Below are positions 41,509-47,475 of a stretch of DNA of 47,475 nucleotides, piece by piece; the first letter of the stretch is position 1; every line of letters starts with the position of its first letter. This DNA is from an uncultured Clostridia bacterium (GTDB taxonomy: Bacteria; Bacillota; Clostridia; Christensenellales; Borkfalkiaceae). The notes below the pieces were generated by a model, which was given only the letters and a program-made list of their open reading frames with translations, ran no database searches and was not told where the DNA came from. A program made the translations under genes and the position numbers. The stretch is taken from the NCBI GenBank assembly GCA_944330115.1, contig CALVIN010000010.1, positions 1-47,475 of the forward strand, in the 5' to 3' direction.

Positions 41509-42851
41509 ACAGTTTAAGATATAGCTATAAAAACGGAAAAATAAGGAACACAAAACTCATAATCATCGTGGCGGCCTCCGCGACCGCCGTCGTGCTTTTA
41601 TTGCTCGCGTTTTTCGCGGGGTATGCCCTTCGCGGCGCGCTCATGGTCAGCTCGAGCGACTGGGTGATAAACATGATATCCAAGTACTACTATCAGGATA
41701 TCGATACCTCCGATTCCGAGGACATAGCCGCCGACGCGCTCGTGGACAAGTACCTCGACATATACTCCGAATACTATACGGCGGAGGAGTATGAGGCTCT
41801 CCTCAAGAGCAACGGGGGCACTTCGAGCGGGCTGGGCATATCCTATGCGTATATCCCCGGCTCGGGCATAACTATAGTCGGCTCCACGGGCAACTCGCCC
41901 GCGTTCAAGGCGGGCATCCGCCCCGGCGACGTCATACAGTATGCCGAAAAGGACGGCGGCCGCGTAAGCTTCAACTCCTCGGCATCCTTCTCGGAGTTTG
42001 TTGCCGAACTTGCCGACGGGGCCGAAACCACCTTCCGCCTGACCGACGGCCGCTCGGTAAAAGTCGCCAAGGCGGAATACACGGTAAGCTACGTAATGCT
42101 CGCCACAAACAGCAGCGCGTGGACGTTTACGGGCGACGACGCCACGGAGCTGACCGAAACGGAGGGCGACGCCATAGCGTATCTGCCCGACGGCGCGGCA
42201 TATATAAGCATATCTCAGTTCTACGGCGGCGCGGCCGACCAGTTCGAAATGGCCGCAGAACAGTTCAATGCGCTGGGCTGCACCACGCTCATACTCGATT
42301 TAAGGAACAACGGCGGCGGATATGTGAGCGCCATGCAGGGCATATCGGGCTGCTTTGAGAGCAGCGCGGGCAAGCCCGCCATGGAGGCGCGCGCAAAGGA
42401 CGGCAGCAGCGAGGTATACATGGCGGGCACCGCTCCCGAAGAGAGCGTCATCTCCGCCGATACCGAGGTATACGTGCTTGCAAACGGCAACACGGCCAGC
42501 GCTTCCGAGGCGCTCATCGGCGTGCTCGTAAGCTACGGCATCACCGACTACGGCAACATATATATCTCAGAATATACGAACACCTACCTCACTGCAATGG
42601 GCGTCACCGCCGACCAGGTGAAGAGCGGCAGGACGTACGGCAAGGGCATAATGCAGTCCACCTACCGCAATTCCTCCACGGGCGAGGCGTTAAAGCTCAC
42701 CACCCACCAGATATACTGGCCTGACGGCACCACCATACACGGCACGGGGCTCAGCGCGGAGAGCGGATGCAACGTTGTATCCTCGCCCATGCCCATGAAC
42801 GGCAACGGCCTCGAGCTGCGCGCCGTATGCAGGGCGGTATTCGGCAGCTGA
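41505..42851 (+). CDS. S41 family C-terminal processing protease with PDZ domain
   Basis: A 448-residue protein with an N-terminal membrane anchor (about 17-44), so the protease domain faces outside. A PDZ domain follows (about 105-160, GLGISYAYIPGSGITIVG to AGIRPGDVIQYA). The protease core shows LILDLRNNGGGYVSAMQGI, NTASASEALIG with likely nucleophile Ser332, and TYGKGIMQS with Lys380 as general base. Ser to Lys spacing is 48 residues; in E. coli Prc and B. subtilis CtpB it is about 25, so an insertion of roughly 23 residues lies between them. Family members cleave signalling or envelope proteins. Coupling to an HTH protein suggests a regulatory circuit. A strong terminator follows. Confidence 0.93.
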   Translation: MNSLRYSYKNGKIRNTKLIIIVAASATAVVLLLLAFFAGYALRGALMVSSSDWVINMISKYYYQDIDTSDSEDIAADALVDKYLDIYSEYYTAEEYEALLKSNGGTSSGLGISYAYIPGSGITIVGSTGNSPAFKAGIRPGDVIQYAEKDGGRVSFNSSASFSEFVAELADGAETTFRLTDGRSVKVAKAEYTVSYVMLATNSSAWTFTGDDATELTETEGDAIAYLPDGAAYISISQFYGGAADQFEMAAEQFNALGCTTLILDLRNNGGGYVSAMQGISGCFESSAGKPAMEARAKDGSSEVYMAGTAPEESVISADTEVYVLANGNTASASEALIGVLVSYGITDYGNIYISEYTNTYLTAMGVTADQVKSGRTYGKGIMQSTYRNSSTGEALKLTTHQIYWPDGTTIHGTGLSAESGCNVVSSPMPMNGNGLELRAVCRAVFGS

Positions 42852-42902
42852 CGGCCGTTTTAAAACAGAGGGTAAAAAAGATAAATAATATATATTTAAG
42901 TT

Positions 42903-42948
42903 GGAGTGCGCGGGCGCAAAATTGCGCCCGCGCACTCCGCTTTTTTTT
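42903..42948 (+). terminator. Intrinsic terminator after the S41 protease
   Basis: A perfect 17-bp stem (42903-42919 with 42922-42938, GGAGTGCGCGGGCGCAA) followed by GC and eight T. Confidence 0.92.
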
Positions 42949-43004
42949 ATTTTATTGCCATGTATATCGCACCATGTATGCGTGTTTTGCGGCAGCCTGT
43001 GCGG

Positions 43005-43223
43005 CTATTGCTGTGGGGTGCGCATTTTTTTTACGCGTCTGGCCGTTATCAGTATGCACACCGAGCAGCTGCCCCGCGTGGCGGTAATGTTCAGCCCGGC
43101 GTCGCCCTCCCGCTCGAAGTATTCGTCGGTAACCCGCGTTATGTCGCGCAAAAACAGTTTGCGCTCGGCCTCGCTCATAACTTCGCGTGCGATCTGTATG
43201 TCGCCGTTGGTGCGCGCTCTCAT
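43005..43223 (-). CDS. Short MinE-like protein
   Basis: A 72-residue protein. Its central part (FLRDITRVTDEYFEREGDAGLNITATRG, then SVCILITARRVKKM) follows the helix-strand pattern of the MinE topology domain, where an amphipathic helix leads into KYVEID...L and a final strand before a basic end. The N-terminal contact region of MinE is short or absent. It overlaps the MinD-like gene by ATGA, which supports a working pair. The assignment is by resemblance only, and another fold is possible. Only a weak terminator signal lies downstream on this strand. Confidence 0.55.
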   Translation of the reverse strand: MRARTNGDIQIAREVMSEAERKLFLRDITRVTDEYFEREGDAGLNITATRGSCSVCILITARRVKKMRTPQQ

Positions 43224-43951
43224 ATCCTCTCTCTCAACCTCCTTCTGAAGTATCCGCCCGCGCCCGTATATCCCGCCTCTATGTGCGGCAGTTTTGCGTT
43301 CTTTCCCCTCAGCCTCTCGGCGGCCACCTTAAAATAGCGCATGCTGTACGGCCGCCATTCGCCCAAAGTCAGGTCAAGGTCCTCTGGCACGGCGGCTATC
43401 AGGGGCACGCCCAGCGCCCGCGCCACGTCCTCGGGGTAGCCCGTTTTGCCGTCAACTATCAGCCCGCCGTTCACCTTGTTGACTATAACGCCGCCTATGT
43501 GCATGCCGCCGTCCTTAAGCGCGGCTATCTTTGCGTCGGCCGCCCTCAGCGAGGGCATATACGGCTCGGTTATTATCACCGCCTGCCCGCACGCCCTCTG
43601 CGCGGCGCCGTCGCACAGCACAAAGTCGAACAGCTCGCTCACCTCAAGCACGGCGCTCTCGGCGGCGCGCCCGTCGTCGCACCCCAATGTGGGCATTATG
43701 TATAAATTTTTGTATTTGGGGTGCTGCACCATTGCCTGCTTTGCGCGGCACATGCCGCTCTTGTAATCGGCCACGGTAAACGTCTGCCTGCCCGCGCAGC
43801 CGCATACGCCCAGGGCGCAGGCGCTCGCGCTGTCGCCGTCGAGTATCAGCGTGCGCTCGCCGCAGGCCGCCAGGGCAAACGCCGTGCCCGCAGCCACCGT
43901 AGTCGCGCCCGCGCCTCCCTTCGAGGAGGTAAAATATATCTTCTTTGCCAA
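43220..43951 (-). CDS. MinD/ParA-like ATPase with CpaE/TadZ-type P-loop
   Basis: About 243 residues of the SIMIBI/ParA fold. The P-loop reads SSKGGAGATT: the signature Lys is kept, but the Walker Lys (KGGxGK) is replaced by Ala, as in many CpaE/TadZ proteins. LILDGDSAS is the switch I-like strand with a conserved Asp, and DFVLCDGAA the Walker B-like strand. GVIVNKVNG follows the usual base-contact strand. Translation most likely starts at TTG 43951, with GGAGG six bases upstream. A GTG at 44002 would place the start before the predicted transcription start. The C-terminus is basic (RRRLRER), which could bind membrane. The role may be positioning of a cell-surface or division structure; ATP hydrolysis is doubtful. 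Confidence 0.82.
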   Translation of the reverse strand: MAKKIYFTSSKGGAGATTVAAGTAFALAACGERTLILDGDSASACALGVCGCAGRQTFTVADYKSGMCRAKQAMVQHPKYKNLYIMPTLGCDDGRAAESAVLEVSELFDFVLCDGAAQRACGQAVIITEPYMPSLRAADAKIAALKDGGMHIGGVIVNKVNGGLIVDGKTGYPEDVARALGVPLIAAVPEDLDLTLGEWRPYSMRYFKVAAERLRGKNAKLPHIEAGYTGAGGYFRRRLRERI

Positions 43952-43992
43952 AATCAGCCTCCGCTTTGCCGCTTTTATCGGGCTTTTATTAA

Positions 43993-44001
43993 ATTGTAGC
44001 A
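43993..44001 (-). promoter_or_regulatory. Extended -10 promoter of the MinD-like gene
   Basis: On the minus strand TGCTACAAT ends at 43993, an extended -10 (TGnTACAAT). The -35 is not clear. It implies transcription from near 43986, which supports the TTG start at 43951. Confidence 0.55.
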
Positions 44002-44059
44002 CGCCCGCGCGCGCATATTTTGCCGCTTTTGGTCGCTTAATGTAATGTAAGCGCGCAAC

Positions 44060-44125
44060 ATTGTAATGCTTTTTTATTACAATATGTCACATTTATTTGA
44101 CAAAGTCATTCGCCGATTATATAAT
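44060..44125 (+). promoter_or_regulatory. Inverted repeat and consensus promoter before the repeat protein
   Basis: TTGACA (44097-44102) and TATAAT (44120-44125) with a 17-base spacer are perfect hexamers. Upstream, ATTGTAAT (44060-44067) and ATTACAAT (44076-44083) form an inverted repeat around GCTTTTTT. It lies between the two divergent genes and may control either or both. The spacer 43952-44282 otherwise holds no gene. Confidence 0.75.
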
Positions 44126-44282
44126 TTAGAGGTACGCTGTGATAAAGCGCGGCAAAAACATGCCGCATTTTTCGCCCCTGCGCCGCAAAATTTTGCCGTG
44201 CTGCGGGGTGCGGCGTGCCTTTATTTTGTTAAAAAACCGCGTCCCCGCGCCGTGCGGCGGTGCGGGCGGAGTAAGGTAAAGT

Positions 44283-47200
44283 ATGGTTAAACTGAGAAAG
44301 AGCAAAAACAAACTTAAAATAGTGCTTTGCTGCATACTCGGCTTTATAATAGCCGTGGGCGGCGTGATAGGCATACTCGTGCTTGCGCCCATATTGGAGG
44401 GCGAAAAGGAGCAGCCCGTAGTAGACAGCACCATAAGCGAAAAGAACGACCCCGGCGACATGACCTATACCGAGCACGCCGCCGCGGGCGACGACGGGTA
44501 TCTTACGCTCACCTATCTTGCATACGTGCTCGCCGAGCAGCCGTACTATCATTCGCAGTCGCAGACAGTTTCGGTGGCGCCCTTCAACATGACGCAGTAC
44601 ACCAACTCGTTCAAAGACTATAAAGACGGGATAATGATCTCGTCCGATCTGACGTACGGCATAAAAAATGCCGGCACGCAGGCGGCGTTCGTGCCCGAAG
44701 GCAACAGCTCCGGCAAGGGCGCGGGCGTGTATATGCGCACCTCCACGGGCACGGTGAACGCGTCCAGCACGGGCACCAGCGTTGCGTGGGGGAACGACGT
44801 CACCTATTACGACAGGGAGAGCTACCTTTACACATACGGCGAATACTCCACCGAAATGACGGTGTATCTGCTCACGAAGGAGACCATCTCAAGCTGGGAC
44901 GAGGCCGTGGATAACGGCGACGGCACGTTCACGCAGAAGTTCTATCTCGACGCGGAAAAGGCGGCCTATTACTATCAGTACGCCATGAAGACGCGCGGCG
45001 GGCTTTTGATGCTGCCCGTATTCGAGGAGATCACCCTCGACGTCACCTTCGATAATTACTATCACGTAATGCAGATAGACGTGGTGGAGCAGTCGAGGAT
45101 AAACCCCTTCACCTGGATGGACAGCACCTCGACCACGACGACATACTATACCTACGGCGAAGACAACTTCGACGAGCCGCACTATGACTATTACCCCGAC
45201 TTCTTCGAGCAGTATGTGGGCGAGCTCGGCACCGGTGACGGCGGCGACGATGAACTCACCGCGCTCGACCTCCTGATGACCGCCTTTGCGGGCGTGCTCA
45301 ACGGCGAGGGCCAGCAGTTTGCTGCCGATGTCAACGTCGGCGGCAATACATATCACGGCAAGCTCTATCTCAACCTGGATATAAACGGCATAAGCGCGGG
45401 CGACATACTCGGCTCCATAGAGGCGCGCGTCGCGCTCTCCGCCGATGAAAATATCGACGGGCAGGACCTCTACATCTCCTTTGCCGACGGAGTGGTGTCG
45501 GGCTACTACAGCACAGATTTTGCAATAACTGCCGACGTGCAGAACTTCGGCGACATAATAGATAAGTTCCAAAGCTGGGCAGACGGCCTGGGCGGAGATA
45601 CCTCCGCACAGAGCGACGACGGAGCCCCGGAGGGCGCGGATGAGGGCGGCTTCTCGCTCGACGCGCTCCTCGAGCAGTTCATGAGCGGCGTCACCGAAGA
45701 GAGGGAGGACGGCCTTACATATTCGGCCGCGCTCGACATCCTCGGCATATCGCTCGATACCACATTCAACTTCAATTCCCAAGGCGGCGGATATTCGCTC
45801 GGTTCGGCGGTGATCGACGGCATAGCCTACAACGGCACGCCCATATCGCTTTCGCTCTCGCTTGCACCCGATGCGGGGGAAATAATTTCCCACGAGCCTT
45901 CGCAGGCGCCCTTCGATGTGAATGCCGCGGCAGACAGCCTGTACGAGCTGCTCAGCAGCGATACCTACGGCGCCGAAATATCTCTCGGCGGCAAAGATCT
46001 GGCGCGCCTTCTCTCCTCGCTCGGCTTGGCCGACCTCGGCAGTTCGCTCGACGGATTAAAGCTGAGCGTTGCGGGCGCTGTGGATCCCTACGGCGTTACC
46101 GTGGGCGCCTCCGTGCTTTTAGCCGACGAAAACAGCGGCCGCAAAATTTTGGAGGGCGACGTATACTACGCCTACGACGATAACTCCGGCAAATACGGCA
46201 GGGCATACCTCAATATCTCCGCCCTGCTCGGCGCGCCCGTCACGGCAAAGGTATATTGCGACGTCGCCGACCTCGCCGCAACGGTGGAGGAGCTCGTCGG
46301 CAGGTTCATGCCCGAGGCGGAAGGCGCTGTTGCAAATGCAGAGCAGGCCGACGATATTGCAACGATAATAAATAAGATACTCGGCCTCGACTTCGGCGCG
46401 ATAATAGGCGAAGTAAAGGCGGGTTCCGCCGTTATAGGCGCAACGGTGAACGTCGATCCCGTGCTCGCCCTGCTCGGCGCGGATATCTCCATAGGTGAAA
46501 TTACGCTCGAGTATCACCTCGGCGACTTCGACAGGGAGGACTATTCGGGCGCAGGCGGCTGGCTGTATGGCGAGCTTCCCTCGCTGGGCGCGCAGGCATA
46601 TATATACGGCAGTTCGGCGCAGCTCACCGAGCCCGAAAAGGACGAGTATTGCGATTTAAGCGAGCTCGTCGGTTCGGTAGAGGACATATTCAACAGCAAC
46701 ACCATACGCGCAAATATAGATATCAAGGGCGAGGCGCTTGCCGCCCTGCTCGGAAAAGCCGGCGTGAGCGGGCTTGAGGACGTGCTTTCAGGCTCCTCAA
46801 TAAGCCTTACCGGCAATGTAAGCCTCAAAAACTCGGCCGTGGCAGCCACCCTCACGTTTGAAGGCGCAGAAAAAACTTACTTCGCCGCAGACCTGTTCTA
46901 CAGGTACAGCTCGGGCAGCTACGGCACGCTGTATGTGGATATAACCAACGTGCTCGGCGCAGAGTGCAGCTTAAAGGTATATGGCGACATTGCCGACGTC
47001 ATCTCCTCGGTGGAGGAGCTCATCGGCATGGCAAGCGGCCGTACAGGGGGTGACGGCGCAACAGCCGCCGTGCTTTTCGAGGGCGAAAGCGAAGTTTCGC
47101 AGGTGGCAGAGATCGTTTCGGCAATACTCGCCGTCGACCTGCGCGACATGATAAGCCACCTCAGCATCGACAGCTACGGCGCGTTTGCCGTGGTGGATAT

Positions 47201-47475
47201 CGACTATATACTCGGCCACTTTGCAGGCATAAATACCGACCTCGGCAGAATAACTCTCAGCTACGACGGCCGCTTCTTGAGCGGTACGGCGCTCTCGGGC
47301 GGGCTCGACGTGGTCATCTTCGGCAACACGCAGTATGCCGCAGGCCCCGATGCGAGCGAATATCTCAATATTACCGACCTCATCGCCTCCGTCAAAGAAT
47401 TGCTCGGCAGCAAAACGCTTGGCGTGGATATAAAAGTTTCGGGTGCGGCGCTTGCGGATATACTTGCGGCAAACG
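44283..47475 (+). CDS. Very large membrane-anchored repeat protein, 3' truncated by window
   Basis: The frame is open from the ATG at 44283 to the window end, at least 1064 residues, with no stop. The N-terminus is basic and followed by one long hydrophobic helix (about 13-37), so it is an anchored or secreted protein. A unique region (about 40-330) rich in Tyr, Thr and Asp comes first. Then ~240-residue modules repeat: DVNAAADSLYELL (45915), DLSELVGSVEDIF (46653) and NITDLIASVKELL (47367) mark equal points, and ISALLGAPVTAKVYCDVADL (46218) matches ITNVLGAECSLKVYGDIADV (46944). The modules look beta-rich with short helices. I do not recognise the family. GGAG lies upstream of the ATG. Confidence 0.85.
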   Translation, partial: MVKLRKSKNKLKIVLCCILGFIIAVGGVIGILVLAPILEGEKEQPVVDSTISEKNDPGDMTYTEHAAAGDDGYLTLTYLAYVLAEQPYYHSQSQTVSVAPFNMTQYTNSFKDYKDGIMISSDLTYGIKNAGTQAAFVPEGNSSGKGAGVYMRTSTGTVNASSTGTSVAWGNDVTYYDRESYLYTYGEYSTEMTVYLLTKETISSWDEAVDNGDGTFTQKFYLDAEKAAYYYQYAMKTRGGLLMLPVFEEITLDVTFDNYYHVMQIDVVEQSRINPFTWMDSTSTTTTYYTYGEDNFDEPHYDYYPDFFEQYVGELGTGDGGDDELTALDLLMTAFAGVLNGEGQQFAADVNVGGNTYHGKLYLNLDINGISAGDILGSIEARVALSADENIDGQDLYISFADGVVSGYYSTDFAITADVQNFGDIIDKFQSWADGLGGDTSAQSDDGAPEGADEGGFSLDALLEQFMSGVTEEREDGLTYSAALDILGISLDTTFNFNSQGGGYSLGSAVIDGIAYNGTPISLSLSLAPDAGEIISHEPSQAPFDVNAAADSLYELLSSDTYGAEISLGGKDLARLLSSLGLADLGSSLDGLKLSVAGAVDPYGVTVGASVLLADENSGRKILEGDVYYAYDDNSGKYGRAYLNISALLGAPVTAKVYCDVADLAATVEELVGRFMPEAEGAVANAEQADDIATIINKILGLDFGAIIGEVKAGSAVIGATVNVDPVLALLGADISIGEITLEYHLGDFDREDYSGAGGWLYGELPSLGAQAYIYGSSAQLTEPEKDEYCDLSELVGSVEDIFNSNTIRANIDIKGEALAALLGKAGVSGLEDVLSGSSISLTGNVSLKNSAVAATLTFEGAEKTYFAADLFYRYSSGSYGTLYVDITNVLGAECSLKVYGDIADVISSVEELIGMASGRTGGDGATAAVLFEGESEVSQVAEIVSAILAVDLRDMISHLSIDSYGAFAVVDIDYILGHFAGINTDLGRITLSYDGRFLSGTALSGGLDVVIFGNTQYAAGPDASEYLNITDLIASVKELLGSKTLGVDIKVSGAALADILAAN

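Noticed and set aside
1-47475. CRISPR array, tRNA, rRNA, integrase or prophage genes
   Set aside because: Looked for on both strands; no evenly spaced direct repeats, cloverleaf sequences or transposase/integrase motifs were seen.

Overview
The window looks like a chromosomal segment of an uncultured, probably gut-associated Clostridia (Bacillota). The genes are GC-rich and the spacers AT-rich. Shine-Dalgarno sites are mostly AGGAGG-like, many neighbours overlap by ATGA, and intrinsic terminators are strong. The gene content fits: FabK-type enoyl reductase, class II GalT, a T-box before ileS, a SigB/SigF-type sigma operon, and no outer-membrane genes. Placement below class level (a Christensenellales-like lineage would fit) is a guess. 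No rRNA, tRNA, CRISPR array, phage or transposase gene was found.

Layout. 1-1.8 kb: 3' part of a cell-surface leucine-rich-repeat protein and a small membrane protein. 2-4.4 kb (minus): fabK, fabZ and a DegV/FakB-like fatty-acid-binding protein, a lipid block. 4.7-7.9 kb: ArsR-type repressor with a palindromic operator and a Zn/Cd-type P1B ATPase. 8.1-14.1 kb: housekeeping genes secA, prfB (without the usual frameshift), a hypothetical gene and tsaD. 14.3-16.5 kb: an AgrA/AgrC-like two-component pair whose regulator gene carries a frameshift, preceded by two overlapping hairpins. 16.9-20.7 kb: a membrane-anchored GH3 enzyme with permuted domain order and a small membrane partner. 20.9-26.9 kb: a galactoside operon (GH2, galT, galK, galM) behind a consensus promoter. 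27-31.5 kb: rfbB, then ileS under a T-box with an AUC specifier.

31.6-35.1 kb: dispersed intergenic repeats surround feoA, a divergent feoB and an RluA-family pseudouridine synthase. 35.2-36.6 kb (minus): citrate synthase. 37.0-38.8 kb: a compact partner-switching operon in the order STAS, degenerate ATPase, sigma factor, second ATPase-like protein. 39-40.4 kb (minus): a polytopic membrane protein of unknown function. 41.1-42.9 kb: an orphan PucR-type HTH protein coupled to an S41 protease. 43-44 kb (minus): a MinD/CpaE-like ATPase lacking the P-loop lysine, overlapping a short MinE-like protein. 44.3 kb to the end: a very large membrane-anchored protein built from ~240-residue repeats, cut by the window edge.

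The candidates most worth follow-up for undescribed biology are the four-gene sigma module, the MinD/MinE-like pair facing the repeat protein across a shared regulatory region, the permuted GH3 with its membrane partner, and the intergenic repeat families. Functional statements rest on motif recognition by eye; no database search was run.
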